From Chlorella sorokiniana (taxonomy: Eukaryota; Chlorophyta; Trebouxiophyceae; Chlorellales; Chlorellaceae): a stretch of DNA of 64,000 bases. Numbering within the stretch: position 1 is the first letter of the stretch; every line of letters starts with the position of its first letter. The notes below the pieces were generated by a model. That model was not told where the DNA came from, ran no database searches, and saw nothing but the letters and a program-made list of their open reading frames with translations. Both the position numbers and the translations under genes were made by a program. The DNA lies in NCBI GenBank assembly GCA_025917655.1, contig CP084620.1, positions 2,542,001-2,606,000 of the forward strand, read 5' to 3'. Positions 1 through 9,921 of the stretch are shown piece by piece.

Positions 1-32
1 GCCACAGCCAACCACCCACACCAGGCGCCCAC

Positions 33-239
33 CTGCATGAGAGGGTGCCTCAGGAAGTCGCTCTTCTCCTTGATGATCTCCACCTTGGAGCGCTTTGCCT
101 TGTTGGAGGTAGGCGGCCGGCTGGGAGTGGCGACGCAGGTCACCGTGAGCGCGCCCCGCGCGCTGCTGCTGCCCTGGGAGGGCTGGCGGGTGGCAAGCCC
201 GCTAGCGCCGCCCGCAAAGGCGCTGCTGGACGCCTGCAT
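33..239 (-). CDS. SIR: Ferredoxin-sulfite reductase, first exon (gene runs off left edge)
   Basis: Only exon 1 is present, read from ATG at 239 to a GT donor just below 33 (CAG/GTGGGC). It encodes about 69 residues. The first 45 are rich in Ser, Ala, Gly and Arg with almost no acidic residues, as expected of a plastid transit peptide. Then comes KRSKVEIIKEKSDFLRHPL, which matches the start of mature plant ferredoxin-dependent sulfite reductase (KRSKVEI-K-SNF-R-PL). The enzyme reduces sulfite to sulfide in the chloroplast with electrons from ferredoxin, using siroheme and a 4Fe-4S cluster. The cofactor ligands lie outside this window. Nitrite reductase is a related alternative, but the VEI-KE-SDFLR block fits sulfite reductase better. 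Confidence 0.85.
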
Positions 240-785
240 GAGTGCTGCCTGTGCTCGCGACAGCGGGGCTCGCTGATGCACAGGCCTTTAACGAAAATGA
301 CACGAACAACCACGTGCAGCCAGGACGAAGCCAACGGATTCGGGTTTGAGTGGAGGTTCTTTGCTAGCACCTGCTTCCGTGGCCATGCATGGTGGCACGA
401 GAGAAGCGATTGGGCAGCATTGTATCATGCAAGCTAGCGATCAACAATTTGATCGCAAGGAGAAGACTTCGCTCCAAAGCGTGCGGTCAGCGGGACGGTC
501 AAGGGCTTCGAAAGCGTTTCGCAAGCGGGCATGCTGCGGCGTATGAGCTACCTGGGATGCTTCAAGTCTGATGCAGTCGTTGAGGTGGGTTTGCAGGCTT
601 GCCCGTATCCAACACATGCTGAAAAGCGCTGTTCGGGCTGGCAGTGCGGTGATTATCATCTCTGCGCTGCGATTTAGGGCGATTTGAATGCGTGCAAGCG
701 GGACCTGCGGATCGCAGCCAGGCAATCCCTCCCACCTTCTCCGCCACCGCCGTCGCCCAGCGGGCTGCCTCTGGCCCAAGGCAGC
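240..785. other. Divergent intergenic region between SIR and a hypothetical gene
   Basis: This stretch separates the leftward sulfite reductase start from a possible rightward gene. It should hold both promoters and 5' leaders. I see no TATA-like element, RNA gene or repeat in it. Confidence 0.4.
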
Positions 786-2165
786 ATGCACTGTTTCCAG
801 CAGCCGCACAGCCTCGAGGAAGCGCTGGATGCTCTGGAGGCGGAATCAGCAGCAGGATCTTTGTATGACAATGAGTTCAGCTCCAGTGGCGGCAGTGCTC
901 ATGCCCAGGTGTGTGCAGCATTTGCTGCAGGCCAGCTCAGGCGCAGGCTCTCACCCTTGCAGCAGAGCCGCGAGCAGGAGCGGCTGGTTCGCGAGCAGCG
1001 GGATCACATGCAGACAGTTGCGGTCCTGAAGGATGAGCTTCACAGGCGCAGCCTCCCTGCCGCCCGACTGGGTGCTGCTGATGGCTGCTCACGAGTGCAC
1101 GTGCGGGTTGCTCCGGCGCCGCAACCAGCACTTGCCGTGCCGCAAGTGCAGGCGCAGCCATTCAAGCTTGCCCCCATGTTCCAGACTTGCGATGGCAGCG
1201 ACGGCGTCGCCGCAAAGCTGGTGCCACTGCACAGCCTGCAGCAGGGTGCCCACACGACGGGCCAGAGCAGTCTGCCTTCAACGTCTGGCCAGCCAGACAT
1301 CCAGCCAGCAGACGCAACCCCCTGCTGCGGCTGCTTTCGCAGCAACCTCCGCCTGCTCGGTCATCCACAGCGTGGGGAGCCAGCTGGTGCCGCTTGATGA
1401 GGAGGGCAACGGCGGCAGCGCCAGCAGCATGAGGCCCCTGTGGACCGCATCAAGCTGCAGTAATTGGCAGGCTGCGTCTCCACCCGCGGCATTTGCATGC
1501 TTGCCAGGGCGTGCATACGACGGCAAGCATGCGCAGGTCATTGACTTGGCAGCGGTTTCTGCAGCAGCTGCCGGGCGCTCGCTGCAGCCGGCCTCCTCCA
1601 CTGTGTCTGCTGAGGTTTTGGCCCAGCCTACAGCCAGCTTCCTTGACTTTGTTTGGCGTGTGCAGCACTCAGAAGGTGCAGACTGCGCTACGGGAGCAGG
1701 GGACTTAGCGCCGCACGCTGGGCTGGTGCAGCATGCATCGCCACGCCCTCTGCAGGGCGCTTCCTCAGTCACCATCACCGTCAGCCTGGCGGCCGCTTCA
1801 TCTGCACAAACAGTCGGCTCGCAAGAAGTGCTGCTGCAGCAAAGCTCCGCAGATTACAGCATACCTGTGGGACGAAGCAGCGCTGCCAGCATCCACGGCA
1901 GCAGGCGCCGCAGCTGGCGGGCACAGGGCCGGCCCCTGCTGACTGCATGGCGGCACGCGCTCCAGAACCACCTGCCCTCCCGCAGCACCACGCCGCGTGC
2001 TGCTGGGGGCGTCCGCAGGCGCAGAAGGGCCAGCAGGATGGCCCGGCTGTGATACTCGCAGACGCTGCCCAGGATGTGAGGCCAAAGTGGGAGGCGGCCC
2101 TGCGGCGCGGCAGGTGGCAAGCGGCTCCTCGCGGCGGCTGTGATGAAAATGAACCCGTGGTGTGA
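786..2165 (+). CDS. Hypothetical protein, interrupted reading frame
   Basis: I do not recognise this gene. From ATG 786 one frame gives an acidic then basic, Gln/Arg-rich stretch (MHCFQQPHSLEEALDALEAE, later QQSREQERLVREQRDHMQT) that could form a short helix or coiled coil. Near 1350 the plausible coding frame switches; it continues through a Ser/Ala-rich region (PTASFLDFVWRVQHSEG at about 1640) to about 1900. The first frame returns for a reasonable C-terminus ending CDENEPVV with stop at 2163-2165. The switches could be introns or sequence errors. The opposite strand is open in places but shows no better protein. Low-complexity composition limits confidence. Confidence 0.35.
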
Positions 2166-2684
2166 GATGGTGGCTTGCAACCAATCAAAGCAGCAGCTAT
2201 GTTTAGCCCCGCTCAGGTCTACCCGTGCATTTCCTGCTTGGCCATGAGGGCCGTGCCTGGCGCTGGGTTTTCGCCGGGCCTGGGATGCATGCCATCTTCC
2301 CACCCCGGATTCTGCCTGCCCTGCTGTGCTACCTTAATGACCATCAGCATGGCTCTGTACATTTCAAGATGAGGCCAGCAGTTCAGGGATGCAATGAATA
2401 GCAACGGTAAACGCCAGACCGAGGGAGCGAGCCGCGCCGTGCAAGTCACAGAAAAGCGGCTGCCCGGCCGGGTGGGTAAAACACCTGCGCTATGTGGTAC
2501 ATGTGCAGGCTGAGCGAGGCAAGAGCAGGGAAGAAGGCACACGGGTTCTGTCACGGTACAAAAATCGATGACGGAGCATGGGGGATTTTTGGAGTACAGC
2601 GAGAGACAGGGAGTCGTTGCGTTGTGTTTCATACGCGCCGCCGCGCATCCAGCACTTCAGGCGCGGCGGGCACGCTGGCATCAA

Positions 2685-4193
2685 TCATTCGGTTTTGGGG
2701 GCGGCGGCGGCCGTCGCGGCGGCGGGCGGCTTCCAGTTGCTGGTGTCGTAGTGCACCCAGCCGTCGTCGGCGCCGGGCGCCGCCGCCGCCCCAGCCCCCT
2801 CGCCCTCCTCGTCGTCGAAGCCGTAGGGGCCGCAGGGCCAGAAGTCGCTGTTGCAGAAGAGCTGCTGGCGCAGGAGCTGGAACTGGTCTGCGGGGGGCAG
2901 CAGCGGCACACAGTGCGTGGGCTACTGGTTGCTTGTTTGCGGTATGGTTTCGAAATGGGCATGGTTTGTCGTGTGGGGTGGAATGGGGTGGGGGCGGTGC
3001 ATGCGATGTATGGCAGCGCAAAGCTGCCGGGGACATGTTGGCTTTCATAGACTGCTGGCAACGGTGCTGGCGCCATTCAGGTCGCCGCCAGGCTGCGGCC
3101 TGTGAGAGGGCAGCGCATCAGCGGCGGGCGCGCACCGTCGTTGCTGCAGCTGGGCAGCGCCTGCAGGGCCGCCACGTTGGCCTCGTCCTGCCGGGAAAAG
3201 CGAGAGCAGGGGGCAAGCGATTGTGTGCGGCACGGCATTAGCGGTTCGACGGGATGCCGTCTCTACGCGTCTGAGGCCTGCAACCTCGGCTGCCTCCGCG
3301 CCCGCCGCTGCCTGCGTGTGCCAGCCAATCGTGCAGGCAGCACGCGATCTTGGGGCGGCCGCCAGGCACCTGGGCAAAGGAGCCGTCCCCCAAGGCCTCG
3401 TGCTCCTCCTCCGCCCGCGCCAGCACAGCGTCCAGAGCGTACTCGGGGTGCCGCCCTTCTCCAGGTACAGCTTGGAGGCGCTGCGGTACAGGCCGGGAGG
3501 TGTGTGTGTGTGTGTGGGGGGGGGGGGCTGCTCTGCGTGAGTCCTGGGCGGACCAGGTGGCGCTGAAAGGTTGTGGGAGCTGCAGGGAGGGGAGCAGAGG
3601 CCAGGCGCAGCAGTACGACGTGGCCTGCGAGCGTGCGGCCGGCTGCGCGGCGTACCCCTTCTCCAGGCCAGGCACGATGCTGATCATCTGGGACAGCAGG
3701 CGCGGCTTGGGCAGCTGTCGCTGCCGGCACAGGTAAGCCACGGCAGCCATGCAGTTTGCAAAGCCGATGCAGAATGGCCGCGTGACCTGAGGGGCAGGGG
3801 GCCGTGGACGTGTGAGGGCGGTTCCAGCGGCAGGGCGGTGCCCGCAGGCGGGCACCCAAAGTGTGCGCACATGTGGTTGTCAACCCAACCTGCCCACCTC
3901 TATCCGCAGCTCAGGGGGCACGTAGTCAAAGAGATACACCTCGGGATCATGCACTGGCCCGTCACCTGCAACAGTGGGGCAAGGAACGGGGCTGAGCTGC
4001 GCGCGGCGACACCGCTGTGGCAGCCAACGTTGCGAATCGAAAGTTCGGGCGTCCTGCTCACTCCTGATGATATCGCAATGAACATGCACGGCGTCTCGGA
4101 AGGGTGGCAGGTTGCAACCGTGACTGATCAGCACATGAAGAGGGGGGCGAGCACAGAGCGGTCACCTTGCCAGTCCATGGAATCAAGCGCCAT
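2685..4193 (-). CDS. Uncharacterised 197-residue protein, six exons
   Basis: I could not name this protein, but the exon structure is convincing: 4166-4193, 3898-3965, 3656-3786, 3370-3480, 3136-3187 and 2685-2887, all with GT-AG borders. It begins MALDSMDWQGDGPVHDPEVY. Further blocks are LFDYVPPELRIEVTRPFC, FANCMAAVAYLCRQRQLPKP, a charged helix ALDAVLARAEEEHEALGDG, and an acidic C-terminus with FWPCGPYGFDDEEGEG and GWVHYDTSNWKPP. Exon 4 has a one-base frame break in a C run near 3446. Adding one base puts every downstream splice junction in phase to the stop, so the break is probably a sequence error. There is no signal peptide or obvious membrane span. Confidence 0.7.
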
Positions 4194-4712
4194 TTCTGAT
4201 GCACTGGCAGCTGTTTTCTCCACTCTCAGCGCCATACGAGGCGATAAAATACCTGCTATGCACTGGCCGCACGAGCAAACCATGACTACAGTCCAGATTA
4301 CTCACAACAGGGTTGCACGAACTGAGGCAGGCAGCGAAAGCTGGGAAAACAGCCGGCCAGCAATGCAAACTTTGGCGTTGCGGTACACGGCTCTTGGAGC
4401 CGAGCAGACACATGCATTGGGTGGCCTCCCAGCCTTCCTGCATCGCGTGCACAGTGACTCGGTGGAGAGTCCTCCGCCGGACGACCATGCGCCCTGTGTG
4501 CAGCCCTACCAGAGTTCAACCTGCACAGAGGTACTCGTCATTCCACGCGCAGCCTACATCCTCGAAAAGACGGCTGAGGTCCATGACAGTGCAGCAATCG
4601 CAGCGGACCGCCGCCACAGCGCCTCCTGCCGCGGGCGGCGGCGGCGGCGCCCGGCCCAGTCCCCGCGGCGGAGCCGCACGCGGCAGAGCAGGCTGCTGCA
4701 AAGCGCGCGGCC

Positions 4713-7204
4713 ATGGACGCGGCCAGGTACTCAGCGGAGCGGCCGCCGGGCAAGTGCCACTTCTTCCTGGAGCGGAAGCGGCGGTACTGCAGCTTCGACG
4801 CCGCGCCCGGCAAGCGCTTCTGCGGCAACCACCTGTATGAGGGGGAGGGCAGCGGCCCCAGCGCGTGCCCTGCCCCTGGGACCCCACCGGCGGCCACACC
4901 GTGCTGGAGAGCGAGCTGCACAAGCACAAGGCCAAGTGCCCGGGCTACCGCAAGTGGCTGGCGGAGCGCAGCCAGCCGCACTACTGCGCTGACATCAACG
5001 GGGTGCAGGGCCCGAGGTGGAGTGGCCCCAGGGGCTGCAGGCCCTGGCAGCGCAGCAGCAGCAGGAGCGACACGGTGCGGAGGACGATGCGCCAGAGCAG
5101 CAGCGGGCGCAGCAGGGCGCGGAGGGCGATGCGGCCGCAGGGAGGGGCGAGGGACGCCAGGCACGGCGGCGGGTGCCCGGCAGCGCCAGCGCGCTGCAGG
5201 CGGCGTATGCGGCGGCCCTGGGCGAGCAGCGCTTCCTGGAGCTGCTGCGCCGCATTGAGGCTGCCTGTGAGCAGGTGAGCTTCGCTTTCGCTGCTGGCCG
5301 CCTGCCGCTCCTGCTTTGTGCCAGCGTCCATTCACCAATCAATCAATCACGCGGCAGCGGCTGCACCCTGCCGCTCCCGCCCTGCCGGCTCAGCGGCCCC
5401 CCTGCCGCCCTGCGCCGTGCCGCCCTCAGATCTGCGAGGAGGAGCCGCTGCGGGTGGACACCCCTCCCGAGGCTGAGCCCTTCCTGCAGCCCGACTCCGC
5501 CACCGACAACCGCCCCTTCTCGCTGAAGCACGCGCAGCAGCAGGCGTCCATCGTGGGCGGCATGAAGGCGTGGGGGCTGCTGGAGGGCGCCGCCGCCACC
5601 ACCTACGTGGAGTACGGGGCGGGCAAGGGCTACCTCAGGTGGGGTGCAGCGTGGTTCCGTGCTGTTCGCCTCGATTTGGTTAATGGTTTGGGTTTCAAGG
5701 GAAGGGCGCGCGGACAGCGGACGTCTGCCTGGCAAGCACGGCGGTGCCAGCTGCGGCGAGGGTACGGTAGTCAAAGGGCTCTGTGCAGGCCTCATGCGCT
5801 GCTTGCTGCGGTGGGCGGTGCCTGCCGCCGCGACCAACCGCTGCGCCTCCGCCCTTCCCACCGCGCAGCCACATGCTGAGCCTGTGCTGCCCCCAGGCGC
5901 GCAAGCTGGTGCTGGTCGACGTACGCGGCTTCAAGCAGAAGGCAGACAGGCGAGGCAGCCGCGTGCAGTGACAGCAGCGTGGCTGGGGCCTTTGGGGGAG
6001 CTCGCGGCCCGCCCTGACGCGAGCAACAGGCTCGGCACCGGCAGCGGGGCACCTGCCGCTCGTTGGTGGCGGGGGCGGCCGGAGCGAGCCAGCCAGCAGC
6101 TGCCCAGCGCTTGCAGGGCATGCCGTGAAGCATCCTCGCGCGTGCGGCCCCTGCCTCACACGTTCCGCCGACCGGCTGTGCAGGGCCATGCGCCATCTGG
6201 ACCTGCAGCGCCTGCGGGCCGACATCAAGGACTTTGACGTGTCGCGCGTGCGGGGGTGGAGGCGGCGGCGCCTGGGTCGCGCTGGGCAAGCACCTGTGCG
6301 GCGCCGCCGCTGACTTCACGCTGCGCAGCTGCGCCCGCCCGCACGCCGGGCAGCCGACGGCGGCAGCAGCGCAGGCCGGCAGCGGCGGAGGCCCCGCGGC
6401 GGGTGCCCCGGCTGCGGGCGGGCCAGCGCCGCTGAGCGGCGTGCGCGGCCTGGCGGTTGCCACCTGCTGCCACCACCGGTGCAGCTGGCGCCACTTTGTG
6501 GCGCAGCGGGAGGTGCTGGAGCTGGGGTTCAGCCCCCAGGAGTTTGAGGTCATCGCGTGGCTGACGGGTGGGTGGCCAGGGGGCCTGGCGGTGGAGTTGG
6601 CCCTGGCTGCCGGGAGCGCACCGCTCACGGCTCCTGTGCTGCGCTGCATTCCCGCGTGTTGGCCCGCCAGCAACACTGGGGGCTGCGAGTGGCCTGCCTC
6701 GAGCCCGGCTGAACGCGCCTCCGCTGCAACGCAGGCTGGGCACTGTGTGGGCACGAGGCGCCCGCGGGCTGCGGCGGCAGCGACTGCGAGGAGGAGGGCG
6801 TGGAGGGGGAGCAGCCCGGGATGGAGGCCGACGGGCAGCAGGACGAGGCAGCGGCGCAGCAGGAGCATGCGGGGCACAAGCGGCGGCGGGAGGAGCAAGG
6901 CGAGGGCGAGCAGGGACCCACGCCCGCCCTCGCGCCGGCCGCGGCTGCTGCAGCCGAGGACGGCGCCTGGCGGCCGCAGGCGGCGCTGCCTCGGGAGGAG
7001 AAGATGGCTGTGGGGCGGCGCTGCAAGCGGCTCATCGACGCGGCTCGCCTGCGCTGGCTGCGCCGCCAGGGCTTCACCGCGGCTCTCGTGCGCTACGTGC
7101 CCTCCGCCGTCAGTGGAGAGAACCGGCTGCTGCTAGCTGTGAGCCCCGCAGGCGCGGCTGCCCCACCGCAGCAGCAGCTTCCTCCGCTGCGGGAGCAGAC
7201 CTGA
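4713..7204 (+). CDS. TRM13: tRNA 2'-O-methyltransferase TRM13
   Basis: TRM13 makes the 2'-O-methyl mark at position 4 of the acceptor stem of certain tRNAs. The N-terminus has the family's zinc-binding blocks, CHFFLERKRRYCSF with GKRFCGNH, then PCPWDPTGGHTVLESELHKH and CPGYRKWL. A linker and an intron (5275-5429) precede NRPFSLKHAQQQASIVGGM and the SAM-binding motif YVEYGAGKGYL. Later exons give KLVLVDVRGFKQKADR, RLRADIKDFDV, VALGKHLCGAAADFTLR, LAVATCCHHRC and a basic C-terminus ending PPLREQT at 7204. Order and spacing fit the full-length enzyme. Frame breaks occur near 4841-4860, 5005-5012 and 6250-6256, all at G runs, and one more is implied between the exons at 5638 and 5897. Start chosen as the first ATG before the zinc block. 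Confidence 0.9.
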
Positions 7205-8507
7205 GCACGACGGTGCGGCGTGCTTGCAACCAGTTTTCCCTGTGGACTTCCGTCTATCATCGTTTACACATCGTATCGATGGATGCGCATGGGTGCAAGG
7301 GCAATGTGGTGCATGGGAGACAGGTGTGTGTGGGGGGGGCAGGAAGCATGGAAGCGGTATCGAAGCGGGGAATGCGTGCGCTTCAGCGGGTGCAGTGGTG
7401 TACAGGAATCAGAGGTATGACGCTCTACTCGCGAGAACATCTAGGGCAGCTCAAAGTGTGTGCATGTGCATAGGAGGGGAGGGGGGGCAGAAGCAAGGCA
7501 TCAGCATGCAGTCCTATCAGGCGGGCGGAACACAGGACGGGCAGTCAATCGCATCAAGCAGGCAAAGAGAACAGGGTGAACAGCAACGGCAAAGCGGGTT
7601 GGCTCGGTAGGGGTGACATGAATGTGTGGATCAAGCATCAACGAAACAGGCGGCAAGGAACAGCACGGCTCAGCGTATCGGGCATCGTGGGTCGCATCAG
7701 GCATCGGGCAAACAGGGCTAGTACGGTGTCAAAGCATACGTTGACGAGGCATGCGGCGTCTAGGCGTGGGGGCTTTGTACAGGCGCGACCGCCAGCTGAA
7801 CGGCGGGGCAGCGGAGTAAGAAAGCGGTGGGGAGTGGAGTGGAGGGGAGAAGGGCGGGGTGTGGAGAACAGCATGATTCGATCAAAGATTACGGAAAGAA
7901 GAACGACACCGGCTCGTCCAGCAGGCCGGGTGAGGTCAAAACTGGGGCAGGGAGCGGGTGCGGGGGCATTTCGCTGTGGTGGTGGCAACGGGGGCGTGTG
8001 GCGGGGAGCGGCGGGGGAGCGTGGGGGTGGGGGTGCAAAAGAATGTCTGCCTGGCATGGGCGGAGGGTTGCCTCAAGCGAGAGCATGGAACCGCGCAGAG
8101 GTTGAGCGCGGCCGCAGGTTCGTTCAAGGATTTTGAATCGAGCCAGGTAAGGCGGTGCTGGCCGGTCTTGACATCGGCCCAGCGCCGCTGTTGATAAGAG
8201 GGGAGGGAGAGGGGCTGTTTTTGCGGCGTCGCAGGCCAAAATGGAGCGAGGGCAGGCTGGAAAGTGTGGCACGGGTCAAACACAAGTCACGGCGGGCGGC
8301 CCTACATGGGGCGCCCCCAGTCAATCACTAAACAAAGGCGCGGCTGAGGGAACAGGTAGGTGGCGCCGTGCTGTTGCGGGCGCATGGGACAGGCGACGTG
8401 TCGAGCTGGGGTTGGGTTCGGGGGCGTGTCTGCACGGTGCAGCCAGCACTGCTGCCCAGCTGGGCAGCGGCCCGATTATGTTTTGGCACAGTCACGTGTT
8501 GGCACAG
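7205..8507. other. Intergenic region between convergent genes
   Basis: This holds the 3' ends of TRM13 (+) and the TIGR01589-type gene (-). It contains purine-rich, G-heavy sequence with several poly-G tracts around 7330 and 7480 and no protein-like reading frame that I can support. I see no RNA gene or repeat. Confidence 0.45.
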
Positions 8508-9653
8508 TCAGATGTGGATGCGCTCCAGCTCGGCCTGCAGCGGGCAGCGAGCAGGGCAGGTGTGAGCGTCAAGGAAGCCGGCATTCTAAACTGGCAGCGC
8601 CATGTACGGGGCAACACCGCGGCCACAACCAGCAGTGTGCAAGCGCCACCTCGACCGCAGCCTCAATCCAAGCCTATCAAGCTGCTGCAAAGCAGCTAAT
8701 GTTGCTACGCAGCAGAATCAGCCAAGCGGAGCGCGGGGACGCGCGTTTCCCGCCGCTCACCGTCGCCGCCAGCTGACGGTTGTATGCAGCAAAAACTCCT
8801 GGTTCTCAGCCTCCAGGCGCTCCCACACTGCAGCGGGATGACAGTTGCCGGGTAAGAGCTTGTCCAGGCGCTAGGCAGCTTGGACAGCATTACCAAGACT
8901 GGATAAGCTGACACTGGGACGGCGCTGCGTGGGACACCAGCGTGCCGGGGCCTATCCCTGGACTCACCGAGCACCGAGAACTTGGGGGCCACACCGAAGC
9001 CTGCCAGCAGCTGCACAGACTCCAACTTGCTCAAGCCCCGCTGGATGCAGCGCTCCAGAGCGCAGTGCACCTGCGAGGGTATGGGTGACCAGCAGGGGAG
9101 CCGTCAGGCGGACGCGCGGCCGCGGAATTCTGCGCCAAGCGATGCTGATGTGTTTGAGCGAGGCTGGCAGGCGAACAGGCGCCCAGGCGGGGCAGCTTGA
9201 ACCCGGCGGCGGGAGAAGGCCCGGGACGCACCTGCTGCACGTCCTGTGCCGTCACTGGCCTTCCAACGTCTTTGATGCTGGACCTCTCAACTTGCGGGCA
9301 GCATGTTCACGTATCGCGCGATCAGGGGTTGGAGGCGGCGAAGAGGACCGTGTGGGCGCGCGAGAGATGTTCTCGAAAGAGGGTTGGTTTCGAGGGTGAG
9401 GTGGGGAGCGAAACGGACGTTGTTATGGCGCGCTCACCCCCGATCTCTGCAGGATGTGTTGGCCGACTTTCTTGAGTGCCGACCTAGTCAGCACCATCCC
9501 GTTCACCTGAATCGAAACGCATATTTCCGATCTGCGCTCGCCTTCCGGTTCCATCACATTGTTTGAGCTATACAGAAGGCGTAGAATGGTTCCGAAGAGC
9601 ATCTGCTCAAAAACATCCACCGCTTGTGTTGCATCTTGTGGTACCTGCTGCAA
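8508..9653 (-). CDS. Plant-type protein with TIGR01589 domain
   Basis: Three exons join into a block typical of the plant-specific TIGR01589 family, whose function is unknown. The exon from about 9290 to 9232 ends KDVGRPVTAQDVQQ. Exon 8968-9070 gives VHCALERCIQRGLSKLESVQ and LLAGFGVAPKFSVL. Exon 8761-8827 gives VWERLEAENQEFLLHTTV. The family pattern is VQ-LIERCLQLYM followed by VWQKLEEEN-EF, so the match in order and spacing is good. A 27-base exon 8508-8534 (AELERIHI, stop) is a likely C-terminus, but phase suggests another small exon between it and 8761. An upstream open stretch 9423-9653 (FEQMLFGTILRLLYSSNN) is placed here because it ends at a good donor. The true start is uncertain. Confidence 0.6.
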
Positions 9654-9921
9654 GGCGTGCCCGTTGCGACAAGGTATTCATAAACAATTTGCAGGTGACC
9701 ACAAGGGGCAGCAAATGCCAGCAGACAGCAGCGGTCAGCGGGCGTGTGGGCGGACCAGGAACGGCGCCTGCCCAGCAGAGCCAGACCCATCCAGTCCAGT
9801 TGCAGCTCACACCCTCACTCTGGTGGATGCACCTGAGAAGAGGTCTCACAGGCGGAGTTCAAGGAGATAGGGTTGGTGTGACCCAGCAAGTGGCTGTACC
9901 AGGTGGCTGGGCAGCACCCCG

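Noticed and set aside
4713-7204. TRM13 as a pseudogene because of several frame breaks.
   Set aside because: All conserved blocks and splice sites are intact and breaks sit at G runs, as in many other genes here. Sequence error is the simpler explanation.
7205-8507. Small protein genes in the 3' region of TRM13.
   Set aside because: Open stretches are G-rich and of biased composition, without start context, splice structure or any family resemblance.
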